From the NCBI GenBank assembly GCA_965228545.1, contig OZ245822.1:2666001-2730000 (forward strand): a stretch of 64,000 nt of DNA. The letters run 5' to 3'. Position numbers and translations under genes: made by a program. Below are positions 34,429-42,099 of the stretch, piece by piece (position 1 is the first letter of the stretch; every line of letters begins with the position of its first letter). Under the pieces are notes generated by a model. The model was not told where the DNA came from and did not search any database. It saw only the letters and a program-made list of their open reading frames with translations. This DNA comes from HXMU1420-13 sp965228545 (GTDB lineage: Bacteria; Bacteroidota; Rhodothermia; Balneolales; Balneolaceae).

Positions 34429-34863
34429 TTACATATTCAATCGAAAGTTAATAGGAAGTCGCATTATCACAGCAACCGGCTCACCATTTGAATCTTTACC
34501 GGGCTTAAATTTTGCTCTTTTAACGGCGTTTTTTGCAGCACCGTCACAACCATGACCGATACCTCGAACAACCGATATTTGCTCAGCCCTTCCTTTTTCA
34601 TTAACAATAAATTCTACGATCACAGATCCTTGCACACCTCTTTTTCTTGCTCTTTCGGGATAATCAACTTTAAGCGCTCCTAAACCTCCTATTAAGATCG
34701 GTGGTTCTGCTGCAAGTACTGCTTCAATTGCTTCATGCAGTATTTTTGAATCTTGTTGGTCACTTTCAACCTCAACAACCTGACCAACCTGTTCACTTGT
34801 GTTTTTGGTAGGTGAACAGGAAATAAAAATTAACAAATAAAAGATAATAACGAATAATTTCAA
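34429..34863 (-). CDS. Small lipoprotein with a TonB C-terminal domain
   Basis: The 144-residue protein has a lipoprotein signal (MKLFVIIFYLLIFISCSP, Cys16), an acidic spacer, then one TonB-C domain: GGLGALKVDYPERARKRGVQ near residue 58, GSVIVEFIVNEKGRAEQISV, GIGHGCDGAAKNAVKRAKFK and PGKDSNGEPVAVIMRLPINF. It lacks the membrane anchor and Pro-rich rod of a true TonB, so it is unlikely to energise receptors directly. Small proteins of this kind are frequent in Bacteroidota with unknown roles. It lies 147 bases upstream of the frameshifted paralogue on the same strand and may be transcribed with it. Confidence 0.85.
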   Translation of the reverse strand: MKLFVIIFYLLIFISCSPTKNTSEQVGQVVEVESDQQDSKILHEAIEAVLAAEPPILIGGLGALKVDYPERARKRGVQGSVIVEFIVNEKGRAEQISVVRGIGHGCDGAAKNAVKRAKFKPGKDSNGEPVAVIMRLPINFRLNM

Positions 34864-35061
34864 GCTACTGTATTAAATTATAATTGCTAGGTTTATCTCT
34901 ATAATTATAGTTTAATAACTGTAAATGAACAAGTGATTTTTTCCTCATCACAAATTTTTTGACCAATTTAATAAAGTCACAATAATAACTACTTCCGCTA
35001 AGGGAAGAAGCTGAGATCTTCAGGAAAATACAGAAATAATGGTTTTCTGACACTTCAGCTC

Positions 35062-35724
35062 TTAAAACTCAAAAAGCGTAGTAAGCAGCACTCCTTTACC
35101 GTCGGCGTAAGGGATGCGCAATAAAGTTTTCTGTCGCTTAAATTTTAGCTTAAACGGCTCTTCGGTGATATCTACACCGCTTTTCTTTTTTAGCCGAATT
35201 CCCTGCCCCGAAATGATATCGATATTAGGCTCAAAATCTCCATCAGGAATATGTTCTGTGAGAATCAGGTATTCATATCGTTCCAACTTTTTAGTCACGT
35301 TCTTAATCTCCGCATTCGAAAGATGCTGTAACACATTTCGCAGCAACGCCACGTCTGCTTTTGGCAGATCTTCGCGTGCAATATCACTACATCGAAACTC
35401 AAGATGATCCACTGCAAATTTATTTTTATTTCGGGTGATTAAATCCGGTACAATGTCTACCCCAATGTATGTACTACAGTGATCAAGTAGGTGTTTTCCA
35501 ATGTTAAAATCGCCGCATCCTAAATCACATATCGATGGTTTACGCTCAAAACCATTCAGGAATTCCACCACAATCTCCACATATGGTTTAACATAATTAT
35601 TTTGATGCGAGCCTGCTCCCGAATAGAACTCTCCGCGATCGCCACCCCACAGATTTAACTCATAAATCTGTTTCATCGCAGCTTTTGTAGGCCAGGGTTG
35701 TTTAACTTTTTTGGATTGCATCAA
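35062..35724 (-). CDS. Class I SAM-dependent methyltransferase
   Basis: A 220-residue protein with a single Rossmann-type methyltransferase fold. Motif I is SICDLGCGDFNIGKHLLDHC near residue 61, the acidic end of strand 2 is YIGVDIVPDLITRNK near 86, FRCSDIAREDLPKADVALL covers strand 4, and NVLQHLSNAEIKNVTKKL follows. The N-terminus (YELNLWGGDRGEFYSGAGSH) is a recognition region seen in uncharacterised members. The substrate is unknown. The gene is monocistronic, divergent from the membrane protein gene at 35785; a fragment of the TACGGACG palindrome (GTAGGGACG) lies between them. Confidence 0.88.
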   Translation of the reverse strand: MMQSKKVKQPWPTKAAMKQIYELNLWGGDRGEFYSGAGSHQNNYVKPYVEIVVEFLNGFERKPSICDLGCGDFNIGKHLLDHCSTYIGVDIVPDLITRNKNKFAVDHLEFRCSDIAREDLPKADVALLRNVLQHLSNAEIKNVTKKLERYEYLILTEHIPDGDFEPNIDIISGQGIRLKKKSGVDITEEPFKLKFKRQKTLLRIPYADGKGVLLTTLFEF

Positions 35725-35784
35725 TCTTCAATTACTCCCGTAGGGACGGTCATCTTTAAAATGGGCAACACATAGTACGGATTT

Positions 35785-36360
35785 ATGGATCACTCCTCTA
35801 ACAACAAAACTCTAGCTGATTTAAAACAAGAAATCCAGCTTAAGGCAAAAACCGGGCTCGACTTTATTGTAGCAGCAAGTATCTTATGGTTTGCGATTAC
35901 AGTAATCTGGACGCTTGATCAAAGCTCGTACAACAAAAGTATTTTCACCTTTATGATTGGTGGGTTGATGCTTCCTCTCGCGTTCGGCTTTTCCAAATTG
36001 TTTGCTACCACATGGAAGATAAAGGGAAATCCCCTGCAACCATTGGGTATGTGGCTGAATGTGGCTCAGGTTTTCTATTTTCCTTTTTTGATCTTCATCT
36101 TACTCAAATCGCCCGAATACTTTATCATGACGTTCGCCATTATTACCGGGGCGCATTTTCTGCCTTATGCATGGTTTTATGATGAAAAAGCCTATGCCGC
36201 AACTGCCGCTGTAATTCCGATTGGCAGCCTCTTAATTACTCTGAATTTCGATGATCAACAATTATGGATTACTCCATTTTTTACAGCGATTACACTCAGT
36301 ACTCTTGCCCTCATCATTTTTTTCCGATGGAGTAAATTTGCTAACTCGGTTTCCAGTTAG
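35785..36360 (+). CDS. Six-helix membrane protein of unknown function (DUF7010-like)
   Basis: The 191-residue protein has an N-terminal polar helix and six hydrophobic segments (about 28-44, 54-70, 85-105, 108-125, 134-152 and 158-178). MIGGLMLPLAFGFSKLF and NVAQVFYFPFLIFIL are the most characteristic parts and recall the uncharacterised DUF7010 family, though this is from memory and not verified. There is a single short cytoplasmic tail and no catalytic motif. It precedes the DUF1905/YdeI gene by 24 bases on the same strand. Confidence 0.65.
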   Translation: MDHSSNNKTLADLKQEIQLKAKTGLDFIVAASILWFAITVIWTLDQSSYNKSIFTFMIGGLMLPLAFGFSKLFATTWKIKGNPLQPLGMWLNVAQVFYFPFLIFILLKSPEYFIMTFAIITGAHFLPYAWFYDEKAYAATAAVIPIGSLLITLNFDDQQLWITPFFTAITLSTLALIIFFRWSKFANSVSS

Positions 36361-36384
36361 TCACTTTGTTAGTATAGTAGCGGC

Positions 36385-36894
36385 ATGAAACCAATTACCT
36401 TCCACACCTATCTCGAGCCAAAAACTAAAGTAGGATATTGCCACATCACCGTACCTGCCGAAATCGTTGAGCAAGTAGGTGGATTTGGAACACGGTTGAT
36501 GTGTTCCATTAACGGTCATGAACAAATTCACGCCGGTTTACAAGGCAAGGGCGATGGTCGCGGACTTATTATCATCAACAAAAAACGACAGAAAAAGTGG
36601 GGGATTAGTATTGGTGATGAAGTTTCGGCGACTATAGAATTGGATAGCTCGAAATACGGCGCCGCCATGCCGGAGGAATTGGAAGCTTTGCTCGAACAGG
36701 ACTTGGAAGGAATGAAGGCGTTCGAAGGCATTACTCCCGGACAGCAGCGCTACATAATTAATTATGTGGATGGGGTGAAGTCGATCCAAAAACGTATTGA
36801 TCGCGCAATTATGTTGATTGAAAACCTGAAAACGATGCCATCCGGGAAGTTTGATTATCGGCATTTATTGGGATTGGAAGAAGAGGAGGAGTAG
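36385..36894 (+). CDS. DUF1905 plus YdeI-like (bacteriocin-protection, OmpD-associated) protein
   Basis: The 169 residues split into an N-terminal DUF1905 beta barrel (about 1-90, HITVPAEIVEQVGGFGTRLM; GLIIINKKRQKKWGISIGDE) and a C-terminal helical YdeI/OmpD-associated module (about 100-160, MPEELEALLEQDLEGMKAFE; TPGQQRYIINYVDGVKSIQK). YdeI homologues are linked by association to bacteriocin and antimicrobial-peptide protection, with no defined reaction. Cytoplasmic. It probably shares a transcript with the upstream membrane protein. Ends at the head of a repeat-packed spacer. Confidence 0.85.
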   Translation: MKPITFHTYLEPKTKVGYCHITVPAEIVEQVGGFGTRLMCSINGHEQIHAGLQGKGDGRGLIIINKKRQKKWGISIGDEVSATIELDSSKYGAAMPEELEALLEQDLEGMKAFEGITPGQQRYIINYVDGVKSIQKRIDRAIMLIENLKTMPSGKFDYRHLLGLEEEEE

Positions 36895-36980
36895 AACTTT
36901 GAACAGTTGAACATTGAACATCGAACGGGGAAGAATTACGAATAGGCGAATGTAGATTTACGAATTACGATTTTAATTGA
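36895..36980. repeat. AACTTTGAAC / ACGAATTACGA dispersed repeat
   Basis: Begins immediately at the stop of the DUF1905 gene: AACTTTGAACAGTTGAAC, ATTGAACATCGAAC, then AGAATTACGAATAGGCGAAT and TTACGAATTACGA. It shares module order with the direct repeats at 12797 and 13072. More GAATTACGAA words follow at 37088 and 37233. Confidence 0.6.
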
Positions 36981-37028
36981 GAAGCTCTAATTCGAACTCG
37001 CTTTAGAATCTCGGACATTCCTCTTTTG

Positions 37029-37063
37029 TCATCTCAAACCGCCAACCGGCGGAGAGAGATCTA
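37029..37063. repeat. GTCATCTC...GAGATCT palindromic repeat
   Basis: GTCATCTCAAACCGCC and GGCGGAGAGAGATCT form an imperfect hairpin (ACCGCCaaccGGCGG core). The inverse form occurs at 6125-6154, and a facing partial copy (AGAATCTCGGACATTC) lies just upstream at 37006-37021. Confidence 0.65.
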
Positions 37064-37160
37064 GAGAGTTACAAAAAGGGAGTAACGAGTTTGGTATTAC
37101 GAATTCAGTTGAAGAACTCTGCGCACACGCCTGACGGCTAAAGCCCATCTAACAGATTTC

Positions 37161-37218
37161 CACCATCAAAAAATCCTCCCTTGAGGGAGGTGTCAAGCGC
37201 AGCTTGACGGAGGGTGGC
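37161..37218. repeat. Three-stem palindromic element enclosed by CCACC/GGTGG
   Basis: An outer pair CCACC...GGTGG encloses two internal hairpins: CTCCCTTGAGGGAG and GTCAAGC-GCA-GCTTGAC. The nested layout with perfect arms suggests a mobile or structured repeat rather than random sequence. It lies in the 36895-37357 gap, which has no gene. Confidence 0.7.
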
Positions 37219-37295
37219 GTACACCCGGAATTGCAGAATTACGAATAAAAGAATAACGACTTTGTTGGACAACCTCCGGGTCTATTTATGCTATC

Positions 37296-37330
37296 AAAAA
37301 AAAGCCCGAATGAAAAATGCATTCGGGCTT
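37296..37330 (-). terminator. Intrinsic terminator of the M14 peptidase gene
   Basis: AAGCCCGAATG (37302-37312) pairs perfectly with CATTCGGGCTT (37320-37330) around a 7-base loop. On the reverse strand the stem is followed by a run of eight Ts. It lies 28 bases past the reverse-strand stop at 37358. Confidence 0.92.
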
Positions 37331-37357
37331 AGCAGGTTTAATAAATTTCCCAGTAGA

Positions 37358-39943
37358 CTAGTTTGCTGAACTTGATCGAATATTTGGACCGAAGAAAATA
37401 GAGTTCGCAAACAGCTTATTCGTTCCGTACCAGAAGGCTCGGAAGTTCGGGTTGTCGGTCATAGCAATTACTTTTCCACCTCCAAATCGGCTTACAACAA
37501 TGGCTGCTGTTCCGGCAAGAGTTTCAGCATTTTCGTCCGACACATATCCACTTGCGAGCGGATTATCTGCATAATACAAGGGAGTTGAATATGGGTTTTC
37601 ACCTTTTTCCATAAAAATGGTGCTGTTTCTGAACACCGTGATGTCTTCATCATTGTAGCCATAACCGAGCGGATGGGTAAGGTCTAATTTCGCGTTAAAG
37701 ATGGTCCCACCAATCACTTGCGCTCCTTGATCTGCTCCTTGTTTAATGTATGGTCGGGTTTCTACTTCTTCGTCTTCATCTTCTTCTTCATCCCGAACAA
37801 ACTCAACATCAGCGAGGTCATTTCTGGCAGCCCATTGCACACCTTGTTTCATTGCAATAAGTACACCGCCATCACGTACCCAATCTTTGATAGCGTCAAC
37901 GGTTCCGCTTGATAGGTTCCCGTACCAGTATCCGGTCATAATCAATACCGTGTATCGGCTTAAATCTGCGCCACCCAGATCACTTTGGTCCAAAATGGTA
38001 AGCGGCATATGATAGCGTTGATCTAGTAAGTGCCACATTTCGCCTACTTCGTACGAATTGGTTCCATCTCCACCAACTACGGCAACACTTGGCTTGGTTA
38101 CATTCGAAAAGTTATTACTACCTAAATCTATTCCGCGGGTAGATAATCCGGTGTTTAACCCGTAAACCTTGATGTGATCTTCACTCGCAATCTGATTCAT
38201 TATTCGGTGCACTTCCATCTCATCGTCTTGAATGCCCATCGGCACAAGAATGGTACCATAATCGAAGTTTTTCTCGCCCTGCGCGGTTACACCAGAGAAT
38301 TGAAGCGTAGCTACTTTTGCTTTAATGCCAGCATCCAACAAACGATATAGTGCTCTTGGTGCGTAATATTCGTCCCATTCGAAGGCGTAAGCATATCTAC
38401 TGCGACCTCCAATAATTTGCCCGTTTTTAGGCATGGTTCCATCAAAACGCTCGCCTAACAAATCGTTATTAAATGCACGATTGCTTAATTCTGCAAATGG
38501 AAGGTTGAATGCATAGGGCATGGTCCAAGCAGATACATCGTAAAATAAACTATCGGTAAATGTGTTACGGCGTTCGAACAACGCAGTAATCAATTTGTAT
38601 TGTGGCTGATCGGTTGGCACTACATATGCTTTTCCGGCTTCAAAATTTTCTCCATCGAAGGTTACATTCTCAGCAAGTTCATACACTTCAATGCTATGGC
38701 GATTAATCATCTCGGCCAGATGAAAGGTTCTTGCCTGATCAGCAGACTCACCAAACACATACGCTTTGATGGTAGATCTGGAGGCTTCACGCACGGCTTC
38801 TTTATAAAATAATCGGTAGTGCTCCAGCAACTCTTCTCGTAAATCCACCGCAGCTTTAATGGTAGATTGTGTGGCCGTGAACTGGTTCAAAATCGTAAAT
38901 GGAAATTTCAGCACTCCGTGGATGGTTTCTTGTGCATGTCCGCGAGAACTTGCCTGCTCGAATAGAATACCGATGCTACCCTGCACATCGGGATAGGTAG
39001 AGCCTTTCCCGTAATAGTAATCGTCAAAGCTTTCTTTTGAATAGTACAACGATTGAATTTTATCCAATTCTTCGGCGTGGTATTCTGCAATACTAGCTGT
39101 TAGCGCTTGATTTCGCTCTGGCGTAAGGGGATGCGTTCTACTTGGAATTCCCGGTTGGAAAAAGAAGGTAGAGTTGGAACCCATCTCATGATGATCGGTT
39201 AAAATATTTGGCTTCCACTCTTGGAAACGAGCCACCCGTCCTTCACTCTCAGGATGTTGTACCAGCATCCAATCGCGGTTTAAATCGAACCAATAATGAT
39301 TGGTGCGACCTCTTGGCCAAACTTCGTTATACTCCCTGCTTTCAGGATCAGTAACTAAGGTGTTTAGGCTCTTATGCATATTTGCCCAGTGCGCAAAACG
39401 AGCAAGTCCGTCGGGGTTGATGCTCGGATCAACTAAAATAACTGCGTTAGCCAGTACATTTTCTATTTCGGCTCCTTCAGCTGCCGCCAGATGATACGCG
39501 GTTAACAGCGCAGAATTCGATCCGCTTGGCTCATTACCGTGCACACTGTAGCTTAATTGAACAACAACTGGCATGTTGGAAACATCCAAATTATCGGAGG
39601 TTTCCGGATTACCAAGTGCTAAATGATTTTGACGGATTTCTTCAAGTCTTGCATGGTTTTCCGGTGAGGTAAACACCAACGACAATAGTTGTCGGTTCTC
39701 ATACGTGCGGCCGGTTTCAACGATAGTAGCCCGGTCAGAAGCTTCGGCAATGGCGTGCATGTACTGCACTAGCTGATCGTGGCGAATGTGCCATTCTCCA
39801 ACTTCTTGATGTAACACATCGTACGGTGTTGGAATGTCCTCGTTATAGGTAACTCCCTCCGGTAAATAATAATCGAGGGTAACTTGTGCCTGTGTTTGCA
39901 CGAATATAAACAGAGCGAATAAGAGCGTTAAGTATGTTTTCAT
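37358..39943 (-). CDS. Exported zinc carboxypeptidase, M14 family, with C-terminal glutamine-amidotransferase-like domain
   Basis: An 861-residue secreted peptidase. The signal peptide (MKTYLTLLFALFIFVQTQA) is cleaved near residue 19. The M14 domain (about 45-350) has the HxxE zinc pair in SVHGNEPSGSNSA (His135, Glu138), NHYWFDLNRDWMLVQHPE near 215, and TDHHEMGSNSTFFFQPGIPS with the third His near 251. The catalytic Glu region is in IGILFEQASSRGH. The remainder (about 390-861) includes a class I GATase-like fold (TVLIMTGYWYGNLSSGTVDA; DWVRDGGVLIAMKQG). This large form is typical of Bacteroidota/Balneolota peptide users. Monocistronic with a clear terminator. Confidence 0.92.
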   Translation of the reverse strand: MKTYLTLLFALFIFVQTQAQVTLDYYLPEGVTYNEDIPTPYDVLHQEVGEWHIRHDQLVQYMHAIAEASDRATIVETGRTYENRQLLSLVFTSPENHARLEEIRQNHLALGNPETSDNLDVSNMPVVVQLSYSVHGNEPSGSNSALLTAYHLAAAEGAEIENVLANAVILVDPSINPDGLARFAHWANMHKSLNTLVTDPESREYNEVWPRGRTNHYWFDLNRDWMLVQHPESEGRVARFQEWKPNILTDHHEMGSNSTFFFQPGIPSRTHPLTPERNQALTASIAEYHAEELDKIQSLYYSKESFDDYYYGKGSTYPDVQGSIGILFEQASSRGHAQETIHGVLKFPFTILNQFTATQSTIKAAVDLREELLEHYRLFYKEAVREASRSTIKAYVFGESADQARTFHLAEMINRHSIEVYELAENVTFDGENFEAGKAYVVPTDQPQYKLITALFERRNTFTDSLFYDVSAWTMPYAFNLPFAELSNRAFNNDLLGERFDGTMPKNGQIIGGRSRYAYAFEWDEYYAPRALYRLLDAGIKAKVATLQFSGVTAQGEKNFDYGTILVPMGIQDDEMEVHRIMNQIASEDHIKVYGLNTGLSTRGIDLGSNNFSNVTKPSVAVVGGDGTNSYEVGEMWHLLDQRYHMPLTILDQSDLGGADLSRYTVLIMTGYWYGNLSSGTVDAIKDWVRDGGVLIAMKQGVQWAARNDLADVEFVRDEEEDEDEEVETRPYIKQGADQGAQVIGGTIFNAKLDLTHPLGYGYNDEDITVFRNSTIFMEKGENPYSTPLYYADNPLASGYVSDENAETLAGTAAIVVSRFGGGKVIAMTDNPNFRAFWYGTNKLFANSIFFGPNIRSSSAN

Positions 39944-40149
39944 AGATAGTATTAATTGAATCCCTTTTAATAGCGAAGTATTGTACCTGTTGCAATTGAA
40001 AAATGCTGAAAAAAGGATTACAGAATTTGCCGTTTTATCTACTTAAAACCTATTAACCGCAATAGAGCCGTTTTTTCGATTGTGTACCTTATGAGCCTTT
40101 TATCAGACATAATTAATTTATACACTCTTCGAAATCAAAATTTCGGAGT

Positions 40150-41415
40150 ATGGCAGACACAAAATCAAAAGCAGTATCTACACTTAAATATGCCTTTGGG
40201 CCCGGGTTAATTCTGGCTGCGGCTGCTATTGGGGTTTCTCACCTTGTACAATCAACACGCGCGGGTGCTGAGTTTGGTTTTGCCTTAGTTTGGGCGGTTC
40301 TTCTTGCCAATGTGTCCAAATATCCTTTTCTGGAATTTGCCCCTCGTTATACTATTACTAAGAGAGAAAGCATTATTCAGGGTTATCAGCGGCTGGGAAA
40401 ATGGGCACTATATACCTTTAGTGGCTTTACCATGCTTACCATGTGTGTGGTGCAAGCAGCCGTTACCATTGTAACCGCAAGTTTGGCAGCCGAGCTTACC
40501 GGAATTACACTCAATCCATTATTGTGGAGCGCGATTATTCTGGCTATTTGTATCGCAATTTTAGGTGGTGGACAATATTCTGCGCTCGATAAAGCCATTA
40601 AAGTGATTATTGTGGTTCTTTCAATTTCTACCTTAATCGCAGTGATCGTGGCCTTTACTAATACAGGTGGCGCTGTACGTCCCGAGCCGCCAACTATCTG
40701 GACTGTGGGCGGCGTTTCTTTTTTGATTGCCTTGATGGGATGGATGCCCATTTTAATTGATGCATCGGCATGGCATTCGCTCTGGATACTTGAACGCATC
40801 AAACAAACCGGACATACTCCTAAACTGAAAGAATCGCTCACCGATTTTAACATCGGATACATTGGTGCAGCCGTATTAGCTTTGGGCTTTTTATCGCTGG
40901 GGGCGCTTATCCTATTTGGTACGGGACAGGATTTTGCGGTTAGTGGTTCGCAGTTTGCAACCACGCTAGTAAGCCTTTATACCGAAACGCTAGGTGATTG
41001 GGCCTATTGGATAATTATCGTTTGTGCATTCACGGCTATGTTTAGCACCACACTTACCGTAACTGATGCCTATCCGCGCACGGTTTCTCATATTCTCAAC
41101 TTAAATAATGCCACGGAAACGTCAATCCCTTTTGCAAAATCGTATAAAGGAACCCTCATCATTATCTCATTGATTTCCCTTCTGGTGCTATTTTTAGCCG
41201 GCAGTAAGTTCATATTTATGGTAGATTTGGCAACTACCATGTCGTTTTTAGCAGGACCGATTTTTGCTTACATCAATTATAAACTCATCTTTTCCGATCA
41301 CTTTCCTGATGATCAGAAACCGGCAAAATGGCTGAAATTATTAAGCTGGTTTGGCATGTTATTTATAACAGGATTTGCGTTGACCTTCTTGTATTGGAAG
41401 TTCTTTGTAACTTAA
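40150..41415 (+). CDS. Nramp-related membrane transporter lacking canonical metal motifs
   Basis: A 421-residue protein with about 11 membrane helices of the Nramp (LeuT-like) fold: FGPGLILAAAAIGVSHLVQS in helix 1, KYPFLEFAPRYTITKRES, and FTAMFSTTLTVTDAYPRTVS later. The usual helix-1 DPGN is replaced by AAIGVSH and the helix-6 MPH segment reads GWMPILIDASAWHSLW, so two of the classical Mn/Fe ligand sites are missing. It may carry another ion. The ATG at 40150 sits 1 base after GGAG, itself inside a CGAAAT-CAAA-ATTTCG hairpin. Followed 19 bases later by a hemolysin-III gene, probably one transcript. Confidence 0.82.
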   Translation: MADTKSKAVSTLKYAFGPGLILAAAAIGVSHLVQSTRAGAEFGFALVWAVLLANVSKYPFLEFAPRYTITKRESIIQGYQRLGKWALYTFSGFTMLTMCVVQAAVTIVTASLAAELTGITLNPLLWSAIILAICIAILGGGQYSALDKAIKVIIVVLSISTLIAVIVAFTNTGGAVRPEPPTIWTVGGVSFLIALMGWMPILIDASAWHSLWILERIKQTGHTPKLKESLTDFNIGYIGAAVLALGFLSLGALILFGTGQDFAVSGSQFATTLVSLYTETLGDWAYWIIIVCAFTAMFSTTLTVTDAYPRTVSHILNLNNATETSIPFAKSYKGTLIIISLISLLVLFLAGSKFIFMVDLATTMSFLAGPIFAYINYKLIFSDHFPDDQKPAKWLKLLSWFGMLFITGFALTFLYWKFFVT

Positions 41416-41434
41416 CGCCAACCAATTTTGAACC

Positions 41435-42091
41435 GTGAGAAAATATTTATTCCCCATAAGAGAGCCCTTTAATGCCTATACCCATTTGTTTGGTGCTCTT
41501 GTAGCACTAGCCGGCACTGTACTCTTAATTATCGATTCCACGATCGATCCCATTTCTTATAAGCTATCATTTATTGTGTACGGTATTACTGTATTCCTGA
41601 TGTTTGGCTCGTCGGCGTTGTATCACGCGGTGCAAGTCTCGGAACGCACCGAAGAAATTTTTCGGATGATCGATCACATCATGATCTATTTGGTAATTGC
41701 CGGTTCCTACACCCCAATTTGTGCTATTGCCTTAGACGGTGAATGGCGCTTAGGAATGCTTATTGGGATCTGGATTTTTGCGGTAGCCGGTGTGCTAAAA
41801 AAGATTTTCTGGCTCAACGCGCCAAGGTGGTTTTCAACCGGTTTATATTTATTAATGGGTTGGATTGCCGTGATCATTTTTCCGCAAATCTGGGGCGTGT
41901 TACCCAAAGGCTTTTCGTTTTGGATTATCATTGGTGGGCTATTTTACACCATCGGAGCCATTATTTATGGGCTAAAAAAACCCGATCCTGCACCAAGCTG
42001 GTTTGGCCATCATGGCATTTGGCATTTGTTTGTAATTGGCGGAGCCTTTTCTCATTTCTGGGCAATATATAACTACTTACCAGGGTTCTAG
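41435..42091 (+). CDS. Hemolysin III / PAQR family membrane protein (TrhA-like)
   Basis: The 218 residues form seven helices with the PAQR/hemolysin-III pattern: REPFNAYTHLFGALVALAG, SSALYHAVQVSE (His), MIDHIMIYLVIAGSYTPI (Asp/His), and GHHGIWHLFVIGGAFSHFWA with the final HxxxH-type histidines. These are the putative zinc residues of the CREST superfamily. TrhA in E. coli influences membrane energetics; exact chemistry is unresolved and hemolysis is not implied. The start codon is GTG (RKYLFPIREPF), 19 bases after the Nramp-like gene; the next gene starts 8 bases after its stop. Confidence 0.9.
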   Translation: MRKYLFPIREPFNAYTHLFGALVALAGTVLLIIDSTIDPISYKLSFIVYGITVFLMFGSSALYHAVQVSERTEEIFRMIDHIMIYLVIAGSYTPICAIALDGEWRLGMLIGIWIFAVAGVLKKIFWLNAPRWFSTGLYLLMGWIAVIIFPQIWGVLPKGFSFWIIIGGLFYTIGAIIYGLKKPDPAPSWFGHHGIWHLFVIGGAFSHFWAIYNYLPGF

Positions 42092-42099
42092 AGCCATTT

